Of a DNA stretch of 64,000 nt, positions 36,239-44,233 are shown in pieces. How positions within the stretch are numbered: position 1 is the first letter of the stretch; every line of letters begins with the position of its first letter. Below the pieces are notes generated by a model. That model made no database searches. It was not told the origin of the DNA and saw only the letters and a list, made by a program, of their open reading frames with translations. This DNA is from Sphingobium chungbukense (GTDB taxonomy: Bacteria; Pseudomonadota; Alphaproteobacteria; Sphingomonadales; Sphingomonadaceae). The DNA lies in contig NZ_LBIC01000014.1 in NCBI RefSeq assembly GCF_001005725.1, forward strand, positions 23,218 through 87,217, given 5' to 3'. Made by a program: the position numbers and the translations under genes.

Positions 36239-36275
36239 GCGAGGCGGCGATTTCTGCCGCCTCGCCGCATTCTTT
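36239..36275 (+). terminator. Rho-independent terminator after the GST gene
   Basis: A perfect 10-bp stem GCGAGGCGGC / GCCGCCTCGC (36239-36265) with a 7-base loop is followed by the T-rich ATTCTTTATTT. It ends the operon that starts at 30919 and separates it from the meta-cleavage operon. Confidence 0.75.
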
Positions 36276-36280
36276 ATTTG

Positions 36281-36305
36281 CCAATGCGTTTGAAATAGTG
36301 CAATG
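36281..36305 (+). promoter_or_regulatory. Candidate 25-bp operator, site C
   Basis: Half-sites CCAATG at 36281 and GCAATG at 36300 are exactly 19 bp apart. The centre reads CGTTTGAAATAGT and includes TTGAAA, which could serve as a -35 box with TACTGT at 36311 as a poor -10. It directly follows a terminator and precedes the catechol meta-cleavage operon by 91 bp. Confidence 0.5.
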
Positions 36306-36395
36306 AAAGCTACTGTAAGGTGTCAGTTCGCCGACTCGGTCCCGACACCATGTGGATACAAAATCAACGAAGCGGGAAAGGACTGGTTGGCTATC

Positions 36396-37247
36396 ATGGC
36401 AAGCGCGACATTGGACACGAGCCGACCGGAAATCGCCAATTCGTTCGTCATCGGCGGAAGCTCGACCAATTATCATGACGTCGGCGAGGGCGATCCGGTC
36501 CTGTTGGTTCATGGTTCCGGGCCTGGCGTGACTGCATGGGCCAACTGGCGCCTGAACATTCCGGTTCTTGCTCAGGATTTCCGGGTCATCGCGCCCGACA
36601 TGTTCGGTTTCGGCTATTCGGACAGCAAGGGCCGGATCGAAGACAAGCAGGTCTGGGTCGATCAGCTCGCCAGTTTTCTCGACGGATTGGGCATCGACAA
36701 GATTTCGATGGTCGGCAACTCGTTCGGTGGCGGGATCACGCTGGCATTCATGATTGCCCACCCCGATCGGGTGGAACGCGCCGTTCTGATGGGGCCTGCA
36801 GGGCTCAACTTTCCGATTACTCCTGCGCTCGACAAGGTTTGGGGCTACGTGCCGTCAGTTGAGGCCATGCGCGAATCGCTCAAGTACCTTGCCTGGGATC
36901 ACAGCCGCCTGACGGAGGATCTGATCCAGTCGCGCTATGTCGCCAGCGCCCGGCCCGAAGCACATGAACCCTATCATGCAACGTTCGGCGGCGCCGACCG
37001 CCAGGCCAACGTGGCGATGCTCGCCAGCCGCGAGGAGGACATCGCCGCAATCGCGCACGAGACCTTGATCCTGCACGGGATTGCCGATCAGGTGATCCCG
37101 CTCGATTCTACCGTACGCTTGGCCACGCTGATGCAGCGGGCCGATCTGCACCTGTTCGCCGAATGCGGACACTGGGTGCAGATCGAGCGGATGGCAAGTT
37201 TCAACCGGATGGTTGCCGAGTTCTTTAAGCATGGCCTCAAGGCCTGA
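36396..37247 (+). CDS. xylF: 2-hydroxymuconic semialdehyde hydrolase
   Basis: 283 residues, alpha/beta hydrolase. Nucleophile S109 in VGNSFGGG, an aspartate in HGIADQVIP, and the histidine in CGHWVQIE. HGSGPGVTAWANW near 39-51 is typical of XylF/DmpD. It hydrolyses the ring-cleavage product of 3-substituted catechols. The ATG at 36396 fits the family start, although the GGAAAGG box is rather far upstream. First gene of the meta operon. Confidence 0.9.
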   Translation: MASATLDTSRPEIANSFVIGGSSTNYHDVGEGDPVLLVHGSGPGVTAWANWRLNIPVLAQDFRVIAPDMFGFGYSDSKGRIEDKQVWVDQLASFLDGLGIDKISMVGNSFGGGITLAFMIAHPDRVERAVLMGPAGLNFPITPALDKVWGYVPSVEAMRESLKYLAWDHSRLTEDLIQSRYVASARPEAHEPYHATFGGADRQANVAMLASREEDIAAIAHETLILHGIADQVIPLDSTVRLATLMQRADLHLFAECGHWVQIERMASFNRMVAEFFKHGLKA

Positions 37248-37265
37248 TCGGAGAGGAGATTCTTC

Positions 37266-38189
37266 ATGGCTTTGACTGGTGTAATTCGTCCTGGCTATGT
37301 CCAGCTCAGGGTTCTGGACTTGGACGAGGCCATTATCCACTACCGCGACCGGATTGGTCTAAACTTCGTCAATCGCGAGGGGGATCGGGCCTTTTTCCAG
37401 GCGTTCGACGAATTCGATCGTCACAGTATCATCCTTCGCGAGGCCGATCAGGCGGGCATGGATGTGATGGGCTTCAAGGTCGCCAAGGACGCGGACTTGG
37501 ACCATTTTACCGAGCGCTTGCTCGATATCGGTGTCCATGTCGACGTGATCCCGGCGGGGGAAGATCCCGGTGTAGGCCGCAAGATTCGGTTTAACACGCC
37601 GACACAGCACGTCTTCGAACTTTACGCCGAGATGGCGCTGTCGGCCACCGGTCCGGCCGTCAAGAACCCCGATGTCTGGGTCGTGGAGCCACGTGGCATG
37701 CGTGCCACCCGCTTTGATCACTGTGCGCTCAACGGCGTGGATATAGCCAGTTCGGCCAAGATTTTTGTCGATGCGCTTGATTTCTCAGTCGCCGAGGAAC
37801 TGGTCGATGAAACCAGCGGCGCCCGGCTCGGCATCTTTCTTAGCTGCAGCAACAAAGCACACGATGTCGCCTTCTTAGGCTATCCCGAAGACGGTAAGAT
37901 CCACCATACCTCGTTCAACCTGGAATCCTGGCACGATGTTGGCCATGCCGCCGACATCATCAGCCGCTACGATATTTCGCTGGATATCGGGCCGACCCGT
38001 CATGGGATCACCCGCGGGCAGACGATCTACTTCTTCGATCCCTCGGGCAACCGCAACGAAACCTTCAGCGGCGGTTACATTTATTATCCGGACAATCCGC
38101 AGCGCCTGTGGCAGGCAGAGAACGCCGGCAAGGCCATCTTCTACTACGAAAAGGCGCTCAACGACCGCTTCATGACGGTGAACACCTGA
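37266..38189 (+). CDS. xylE: Catechol 2,3-dioxygenase
   Basis: 307 residues, the same length as the TOL enzyme. Iron(II) ligands are predicted at H152 (RFDHCAL), H214 (IHHTSF) and E265 (NRNETFSGG). It opens catechol and methylcatechols between C2 and C3. It starts 18 bp after xylF with GGAGAGGAG upstream. All pathways in the window appear to converge on this enzyme. The ferredoxin at 43933 may keep its iron reduced. Confidence 0.96.
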   Translation: MALTGVIRPGYVQLRVLDLDEAIIHYRDRIGLNFVNREGDRAFFQAFDEFDRHSIILREADQAGMDVMGFKVAKDADLDHFTERLLDIGVHVDVIPAGEDPGVGRKIRFNTPTQHVFELYAEMALSATGPAVKNPDVWVVEPRGMRATRFDHCALNGVDIASSAKIFVDALDFSVAEELVDETSGARLGIFLSCSNKAHDVAFLGYPEDGKIHHTSFNLESWHDVGHAADIISRYDISLDIGPTRHGITRGQTIYFFDPSGNRNETFSGGYIYYPDNPQRLWQAENAGKAIFYYEKALNDRFMTVNT

Positions 38190-38191
38190 TC

Positions 38192-38623
38192 ATGGACGGG
38201 GTGGTTTCGGTCCGGACAGTAGGCCACGAATTGGCGCTCAAGGCAGCGGCTGCCGCCGTTGCCATGGGTGCGGCGGCGGGCTGTCCGGTCGTTGCCGCGG
38301 TGGTCGGCGCGGGGGGAGACCTGGTCGCGTTCGTGCGCGCCAGCGGCTCCCCTTCGCCGTCTGCAAAGATCGCGCAGGACAAGGCTTACAGCGCCGCCAG
38401 CTTCCGCGTCCCGACGCCGGATCTCTATGCGATGGTTTCGGGCAATCCGGCCTTGCGCGACGGGATCGTCGCGCAGCCGGGAATAGCGATGTTCGGCGGC
38501 GGCCTACCGATCGAAATTGCCGGTGAATTCGTCGGTGCGATTGGTATTTCCGGCGGGAGCGAAGCGATGGACGTCGAGTACGCCAACGCCGGCCTCGCTG
38601 CGATCGGCGCAAGGCAATTCTGA
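38192..38623 (+). CDS. GlcG/HbpS-like (DUF336) protein
   Basis: 143 residues with the heme-degrading/GlcG-like fold pattern: LALKAAAAAVAMGAA, GAGGDLVAFVRASGSP, AKIAQDKAYSAASF, FGGGLPIEIAGEFVGAIGISGG. Members occur in many aromatic and glycolate clusters, often with unknown function. It begins 2 bases after the xylE stop, so expression is coupled. A cofactor-binding or protective role for the dioxygenase is possible but unproven. Confidence 0.8.
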   Translation: MDGVVSVRTVGHELALKAAAAAVAMGAAAGCPVVAAVVGAGGDLVAFVRASGSPSPSAKIAQDKAYSAASFRVPTPDLYAMVSGNPALRDGIVAQPGIAMFGGGLPIEIAGEFVGAIGISGGSEAMDVEYANAGLAAIGARQF

Positions 38624-38663
38624 CGCCCCATGGGTTCTGGCAAAACGTAGGTAATATGCACCA

Positions 38664-40148
38664 ATGACTTCCGTCTCCTCCTCTCCAATCACGGATACTA
38701 TCCTGAACTTCATCGACGGGTCCTATCGCGAAGGCAGCGAGGGCAAGTCGTTTTCCAACGTCAATCCGGCCACCGGGGCCGAGATCGGGGTTGTGCACGA
38801 AGCAAGCCAGGCAGACGTCGCCGACGCCGTGGCTGCGGCCAAGGCCGCGCTTACCGGGCCGTGGGGCAAGATGACCACGGCCGAACGGGTCAAGCTGATC
38901 ACCGCCGTGGCGACCGAGATCGAACGCCGAGCGGATGATTTCCTGGCTGCCGAAGTGGCCGACACCGGCAAGCCGCGTCATGTTGCGTCGCATATCGATA
39001 TTCCGCGCGGAGCCGCTAACTTCCGCATGTTCGCCGATGTCGTCTCGACGATGCCGGGCGAAAGCTTCAACACGCCAACCCCCGATGGCGGCCAGGCGTT
39101 CAACTATACCGTGCGCAAGCCCAAGGGTGTGGTCGCCGTCGTCTGCCCGTGGAACTTCCCGCTGCTGCTGATGACCTGGAAGGTTGGCCCGGCGCTTGCC
39201 TGCGGCAATACCGTGGTGGTCAAGCCGTCCGAGGAAACGCCTCGTACCGCTGCCCTACTGGGCGAAGTGATGAACGCGGTGGGCATGCCCAAGGGTGTCT
39301 ACAACGTCGTCCATGGATTCGGTCCGGGTTCGGCCGGCGAATTCCTCACGTCCAACCCCGATGTCGATGCCATCACCTTCACCGGCGAAACCGGCACCGG
39401 ACAGGCCATCATGCAGAAGGCCGCGACCGGCGTTCGCGACATCTCGTTCGAACTCGGTGGCAAGAACCCGGCGATCGTGTTCGCCGATGCCGACCTCGAC
39501 AAAGCGGTCGAGGGTCTGTCGCGCTCGGTCTTCCTGAACACCGGGCAGGTCTGCCTCGGAACCGAGCGGGTCTATGTCGAACGGCCGATCTTCGATGCCT
39601 TCGTGGCGCGGATGGCGGCGGCGGCGCAGGACTTCAAGCCGGGCGTGACCGGTGATCGCGCCTATCTCGGCCCTCTGATCAGCGCCGAGCACCGCGAGAA
39701 AGTGCTGGGCTACTATCGCCGTGCGGTCGAGGACGGGGCCACCGTGGTCACCGGCGGCGGCGTTCCTGAAATCTCGGGCGCGGAAGCCGGCGGCTTCTTC
39801 GTGGAACCGACGTTGTGGATCGACGTCGCCCACGGCGACACCGTGATGCGCGAGGAAATCTTCGGGCCGTGCTGCGGCATCTTACCGTTCGACAGCGAGG
39901 ACGAGGTGATCGCGCTGGCAAACGATACGGTATACGGCCTGTGCGCCTCAGTCTGGACCGAAAACCTGTCCCGCGGACACCGCGTGGCGGCGGCGATGGA
40001 GGTGGGGGTGTGCTGGGTCAATTCCTGGTTCCTGCGCGATCTGCGCACGGCTTTCGGCGGGTCCGGCCATTCCGGCATAGGCCGGGAAGGCGGGGTGCAC
40101 AGCCTCGAATTCTACACCGAGATCACCAACATCTGCGTAAAGCTTTAA
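38664..40148 (+). CDS. xylG: 2-hydroxymuconic semialdehyde dehydrogenase
   Basis: 494 residues. CPWNFPLLLMTWK, the glutamate in FELGGKNPA, the nucleophile in NTGQVCLGTER and FGGSGHSGIGREGGVHSLEFYTE match XylG/DmpC. It oxidises the ring-cleavage aldehyde to 4-oxalocrotonate, the dehydrogenative branch. A weak match to the 25-bp element overlaps its start codon (38642-38666). Confidence 0.94.
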   Translation: MTSVSSSPITDTILNFIDGSYREGSEGKSFSNVNPATGAEIGVVHEASQADVADAVAAAKAALTGPWGKMTTAERVKLITAVATEIERRADDFLAAEVADTGKPRHVASHIDIPRGAANFRMFADVVSTMPGESFNTPTPDGGQAFNYTVRKPKGVVAVVCPWNFPLLLMTWKVGPALACGNTVVVKPSEETPRTAALLGEVMNAVGMPKGVYNVVHGFGPGSAGEFLTSNPDVDAITFTGETGTGQAIMQKAATGVRDISFELGGKNPAIVFADADLDKAVEGLSRSVFLNTGQVCLGTERVYVERPIFDAFVARMAAAAQDFKPGVTGDRAYLGPLISAEHREKVLGYYRRAVEDGATVVTGGGVPEISGAEAGGFFVEPTLWIDVAHGDTVMREEIFGPCCGILPFDSEDEVIALANDTVYGLCASVWTENLSRGHRVAAAMEVGVCWVNSWFLRDLRTAFGGSGHSGIGREGGVHSLEFYTEITNICVKL

Positions 40149-40152
40149 GACG

Positions 40153-40947
40153 ATGACTATCGACCCTAAAACCATCGAACAAGCGGCTCTGGCGCTGCGC
40201 GGCGCCGCCGAAAGCGGCACACCGGTCAGTCCGATCCGAGACCTGATTGCCGCCGGTGGCGTTGAGGCCGCCTATGCTGTGCAGGAATCCAACACCCGGC
40301 ACTACCTGGCTAGCGGGCGGCGGCTCGTAGGGCGCAAGATCGGCCTGACGTCGCTTGCAGTCCAGCGCCAGTTGGGGGTGGACCAGCCCGATTACGGGAT
40401 GCTGTTCGCAGACATGGACGTGCCGGAAGGTATCCCGGTGTCGCTTGATCAGGTCATCCAGCCCAAGGTCGAGGCCGAGATTGCGATCGTCGTTGGGCGG
40501 GATTTGCCCCACCCCGACATGACCACCGCCGAGATGATCCGCGCGGTCGAATATGTCGTTCCGGCAATCGAGATCGTCGACAGCCGCGTCGCCAACTGGG
40601 ACATCAAGATCTGGGACACGATCGCCGACAACGCGTCGAGCGGACTGTTCGTGCTCGGCGCGGTGCCGCGCAAGCTAGATAGGCTGGATTTGCGCACGTG
40701 CGGCATGGTTATGGAGGTAAAAGGCGAACCGATTTCGGTCGGCGCCGGGATCGCCTGTCTTGGTAGCCCAATCACCTCTTCCCTGTGGCTGGCGCGGGTC
40801 ATGGCGAATGCCGGGCGGCCCCTGCTGGAAGGCGACGTGATCCTTTCGGGCGCGCTCGGCCCGATGGCCGGGGTTTCTCGCGGAGATGTCGTTGAAGCGC
40901 GGATCAATGGGCTTGGCACTGTCCGAGCTACGTTTGCTGCTGACTGA
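40153..40947 (+). CDS. xylJ: 2-oxopent-4-dienoate hydratase
   Basis: 264 residues. RKIGLTSLAVQRQLGV followed by PDYGMLFADM is the signature of the hydratase family, with VEAEIAIVVGRDL and a late SLWLARVMANAGRPL. It adds water to give 4-hydroxy-2-oxovalerate. It starts 4 bases after xylG and is related to the decarboxylase at 42938, with which it normally forms a complex. Confidence 0.92.
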   Translation: MTIDPKTIEQAALALRGAAESGTPVSPIRDLIAAGGVEAAYAVQESNTRHYLASGRRLVGRKIGLTSLAVQRQLGVDQPDYGMLFADMDVPEGIPVSLDQVIQPKVEAEIAIVVGRDLPHPDMTTAEMIRAVEYVVPAIEIVDSRVANWDIKIWDTIADNASSGLFVLGAVPRKLDRLDLRTCGMVMEVKGEPISVGAGIACLGSPITSSLWLARVMANAGRPLLEGDVILSGALGPMAGVSRGDVVEARINGLGTVRATFAAD

Positions 40948-40969
40948 ATTGGAAGTGGAGGTTGGTCAA

Positions 40970-41908
40970 ATGGCCAGGATGAAGTGCGCAATTATCGGTT
41001 CCGGCAATATCGGCACTGATCTGATGATCAAACTGCTCAAGGGCTCGGACACTCTGGAGCTGGCAGCGGTAGTCGGGATCGATCCGGCCTCGGAAGGCCT
41101 GGCGATGGCCCGCGAAAGGGGCGTGGCCACCACTCACGAGGGGATCGAGGGCCTGTGTCGGATGCCGCAATATGCCGATATCGGCATCGCCTTCGATGCG
41201 ACTTCGGCCTATGCGCACAAGGCGCATGACGAGATACTCGCCCGCGACGGCAAGCTGATGGTCGACCTGACACCGGCAGCGATCGGTCCGGCGACCATCC
41301 CGCCTGTCAACCCCGCGGTCGATGCGACCGTTCGCAACATCAACATGGTGACCTGCGGCGGCCAGGCTACGATTCCGATCGTCGCGGCGGTCTCGCAGGT
41401 GGCCAAGGTGCACTATGCGGAAATCGTCGCGTCGGTTTCGTCGCGCTCCGCCGGTCCCGGCACCCGTGCCAACATTGATGAGTTCACCCGCACCACCGCG
41501 CGGGCGATTGAGACTGTCGGCGGTGCGGCCAAGGGCCGGGCTGTGATCATTCTCAATCCCGCCGAACCGCCGATGATCATGCGCGATACGATCTTCACGC
41601 TGTCGGAAATGGTCGATGAGGAAAAGGTGCGCGATTCGGTCCTGGCGATGATTGCCAGGGTGCAGTCATACGTGCCGGGCTACCGGCTCAAGCAGGACGT
41701 GCAGTTCGAACGCTTCGGTTCGAACCGGCCGCTCAAGATCCCCGGCTACGGTGAATTCGAAGGCCTCAAGACCAGCGTGTTCCTCGAGGTCGAGGGCGCG
41801 GGCGATTATCTGCCCAACTATTCCGGTAATCTCGACATCATGACCGCTGCCGCCAAGGCGGCAGGCGAGAGCTTGGCCAAGACTCATATGGAAAAGATCG
41901 CAGCATGA
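40970..41908 (+). CDS. xylQ: Acetaldehyde dehydrogenase (acylating)
   Basis: 312 residues from an ATG with GTGGAGG 9 bases upstream. The Rossmann motif IIGSGNIGTDLMIKLL is at the start, and the catalytic cysteine lies in MVTCGGQATIP near 127. It makes acetyl-CoA from the acetaldehyde channelled from the aldolase encoded next. Stop and start overlap (ATGA), as usual for this pair. Confidence 0.95.
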   Translation: MARMKCAIIGSGNIGTDLMIKLLKGSDTLELAAVVGIDPASEGLAMARERGVATTHEGIEGLCRMPQYADIGIAFDATSAYAHKAHDEILARDGKLMVDLTPAAIGPATIPPVNPAVDATVRNINMVTCGGQATIPIVAAVSQVAKVHYAEIVASVSSRSAGPGTRANIDEFTRTTARAIETVGGAAKGRAVIILNPAEPPMIMRDTIFTLSEMVDEEKVRDSVLAMIARVQSYVPGYRLKQDVQFERFGSNRPLKIPGYGEFEGLKTSVFLEVEGAGDYLPNYSGNLDIMTAAAKAAGESLAKTHMEKIAA

Positions 41909-42936
41909 CCTTTGATCCAACATCTGATCGGCTCTACATCCAGGACGTGACCTTGCGCGACGGGATGCACGCCATCCTGCATATGTATGGCACCGACAGC
42001 GTGCGCACGATCGCCAAGGCGCTTGACGAGGCAGGGGTGGATGCGATCGAGGTCTCGCACGGCGATGGCCTGAACGGTTCGACCTTCAACTATGGGTTTG
42101 GCGCCCATACCGACTGGGACTGGATCGAGGCTGCCGCTGATGTCATCCAGAACGCGGTGCTGACAACGCTTCTGGTGCCCGGCATCGGCACCGCCGAAGA
42201 ACTCAAGCGCGCCTATGCCATGGGGGTGCGCTCCGTGCGCGTCGCGACCCACTGCACCGAGGCCGACGTCGGCAAGCAGCACATCGGCATCGCGCGCGAT
42301 CTGGGCATGGACGTATCGGGCTTTCTGATGATGAGCCACATGATCGAGTCCGAAGCGCTCGCGCAGCAGGCGCTGCTGATGGAAAGCTATGGCGCGCATT
42401 GCGTCTATGTCACCGACAGCGGCGGGGCGCTCGACATGGATGGCGTGATCGCACGTCTCCAAGCCTATGACCGGGTGCTCAAGCCTGAAACCCAACGCGG
42501 CATCCATGCGCACCACAATCTGTCCTTGGGCGTGGCCAATTCGATCGTCGCCGCGCAGACGGGCGCGGTGCGGATCGACGCGAGCCTTGCCGGGATGGGT
42601 GCGGGAGCCGGTAACGCACCGCTCGAGGTGTTCATCGCCGCCGCCAACCGCAAGGGCTGGAAGCACGGCTGCGACGTGATGGCGCTGATGGACGCGGCGG
42701 ACGACATCATACGCCCGCTTCAGGACCGTCCGGTGAGGGTCGATCGCGAGACGCTCAGCCTGGGCTATGCAGGCGTCTATTCAAGCTTCCTGCGCCATGC
42801 GGAAAAGGCAGCGGAACAGTACGGAATCGATACCCGCGAGATCCTCGTCGAATTGGGCAACCGCCGGATGGTCGGAGGCCAGGAAGACATGATCATCGAC
42901 GTTGCGCTTGATCTGATCAAAGCTAAGGCCAACTGA
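41905..42936 (+). CDS. xylK: 4-hydroxy-2-oxovalerate aldolase
   Basis: 343 residues, DmpG-type. The N-terminal QDVTLRDGMHAI provides the catalytic arginine and metal-binding aspartate; GIHAHHNLSLGVANS near 197-211 provides the metal-binding histidines. It cleaves 4-hydroxy-2-oxovalerate to pyruvate and acetaldehyde and forms the channelling complex with xylQ. Confidence 0.95.
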   Translation: MTFDPTSDRLYIQDVTLRDGMHAILHMYGTDSVRTIAKALDEAGVDAIEVSHGDGLNGSTFNYGFGAHTDWDWIEAAADVIQNAVLTTLLVPGIGTAEELKRAYAMGVRSVRVATHCTEADVGKQHIGIARDLGMDVSGFLMMSHMIESEALAQQALLMESYGAHCVYVTDSGGALDMDGVIARLQAYDRVLKPETQRGIHAHHNLSLGVANSIVAAQTGAVRIDASLAGMGAGAGNAPLEVFIAAANRKGWKHGCDVMALMDAADDIIRPLQDRPVRVDRETLSLGYAGVYSSFLRHAEKAAEQYGIDTREILVELGNRRMVGGQEDMIIDVALDLIKAKAN

Positions 42937-42937
42937 G

Positions 42938-43708
42938 ATGGACAGGCTGGCGAAATACGCGGAAATGCTCGACTCTGCACAGCGTGAAGCAACAGCTACC
43001 CCGCAAATCACCCCTGTGGACACCGCTTTCACGGTGGAAGAGGCCTATCAGGTGCAGAAGCTCTCGGTCGATCGGCGCCTGTCGCGTGGCGAACGGCGCA
43101 TCGGCGTCAAGATGGGGCTGACCAGCCGGGCCAAGATGTTGCAGGTCGGCGTCGACGAAGTGGCCTGGGGCAGGCTGACCGATGCGATGCTGGTCGAGGA
43201 AGGATCCGCCCTTTCGCGCGCGCGCTACGTCCACCCCCGGGTCGAACCGGAAGTCGCCTTTCTGATGAAGGCCCCGCTGGTCGGTAAGGTGACTGCCGCC
43301 GCTGCGCTGGCAGCAGTCGAAGCGATCGCCCCGGCGATGGAGATCATCGACAGCCGTTACGAGAACTTCAAGTTCGCGCTCGAGGACGTGATCGCCGACA
43401 ACACTTCCTCGTCGGGGCTGGTGATCGGATCCTGGCACGATCCCCGGATCGATTTTTCGAATCTGGGCGTGATCCTCGAAATCGATGGCGAAGTGGTACA
43501 GGTCGGGTCGACCGCGGCGATCCTTGGCCACCCCATCCGTTCGCTGGTTGCTGCGGCCCGGCTGGTTGCCGAAGCGGGCGAACAGATCAACGCCGGTGAC
43601 ATCGTCATGGCTGGCGGCATCACCGCCGCGCCCAACCTGGCTCCCGGCCAGACCGTGCGGACGACCGTGCAGAACCTTGGCGCGGTCATGTTCCAGGTGG
43701 AGGCCTGA
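42938..43708 (+). CDS. xylI: 4-oxalocrotonate decarboxylase
   Basis: 256 residues. KMGLTSRAKMLQVGVDEVAWG, EPEVAFLMKAPL, EIIDSRYENFKF and ADNTSSSGLVIG match DmpH/XylI. It decarboxylates the keto form of oxalocrotonate to 2-oxopent-4-dienoate and works with xylJ. It follows the aldolase stop by one base. Confidence 0.92.
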   Translation: MDRLAKYAEMLDSAQREATATPQITPVDTAFTVEEAYQVQKLSVDRRLSRGERRIGVKMGLTSRAKMLQVGVDEVAWGRLTDAMLVEEGSALSRARYVHPRVEPEVAFLMKAPLVGKVTAAAALAAVEAIAPAMEIIDSRYENFKFALEDVIADNTSSSGLVIGSWHDPRIDFSNLGVILEIDGEVVQVGSTAAILGHPIRSLVAAARLVAEAGEQINAGDIVMAGGITAAPNLAPGQTVRTTVQNLGAVMFQVEA

Positions 43709-43709
43709 T

Positions 43710-43943
43710 ATGCCGATCATCGAGGTCAACCTGCTCGAAGGGCGCCCGCCGGAAGCCAAAGAGCGGCTGATCCGGGCGCTGACCGATGCTGCCATCGGTG
43801 CGATCGGGGCGCCGCGTGAGTCAGTTCGCGTCATCCTTCGCGAGATGGACCCAGCGCATTTCGCGGTGGGGGGGGTAAGCTTTGCGGCGAAGGCCGCTGC
43901 CGCGCAGCCCCGAGTCGAAGAAGATTGGTCGAATGAGGCTTGA
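43710..43943 (+). CDS. xylH: 4-oxalocrotonate tautomerase
   Basis: 77 residues. The mature protein begins with the catalytic proline (PIIEVNLLEGRP), and a later basic segment follows KERLIRALTDA. Typical members have about 62 residues; the extra C-terminal tail (AAKAAAAQPRVEEDW) is unusual. It isomerises the enol product of xylG. It overlaps the ferredoxin gene by 11 bases. Confidence 0.88.
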   Translation: MPIIEVNLLEGRPPEAKERLIRALTDAAIGAIGAPRESVRVILREMDPAHFAVGGVSFAAKAAAAQPRVEEDWSNEA

Positions 43944-44214
43944 GCCCTACCAGATCCGGATCCTCGGAGGGGGGCAGTTCGCTTGCCCCGAGGGTGAACG
44001 CGTACTGATCGCGATGGAGCAGTTTGGTTCCAGCGATATAGGAGTGGGCTGCCGTGGCGGTGGTTGCGGGTTTTGCCTGGTTCGAGTTGTTGAAGGCGAA
44101 TACCGGACCGGCAAGATGAGCACGGCCAAGGTTTCTGTCGCCGACCAGGCAAAGGGATACGCCCTGGCCTGTCGGATCTATCCGATGGATGACCTAGTCA
44201 TCGAAGTTCTATGA
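43933..44214 (+). CDS. xylT: XylT-like plant-type [2Fe-2S] ferredoxin
   Basis: 93 residues. Cysteines in GCRGGGCGFC and the fourth in ALACRIYP form the cluster site. XylT, NahT and DmpQ have the same layout and reactivate catechol 2,3-dioxygenase by reducing its iron. It overlaps xylH. It is an unlikely electron donor for the Rieske oxygenases. Confidence 0.88.
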   Translation: MRLEPYQIRILGGGQFACPEGERVLIAMEQFGSSDIGVGCRGGGCGFCLVRVVEGEYRTGKMSTAKVSVADQAKGYALACRIYPMDDLVIEVL

Positions 44215-44233
44215 AAACCAAGGGAGAGTTGTC

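Noticed and set aside
43933..44214. Plant-type ferredoxin as donor for the Rieske oxygenases
   Set aside because: Its motif and place after the tautomerase fit XylT, which reactivates catechol 2,3-dioxygenase.
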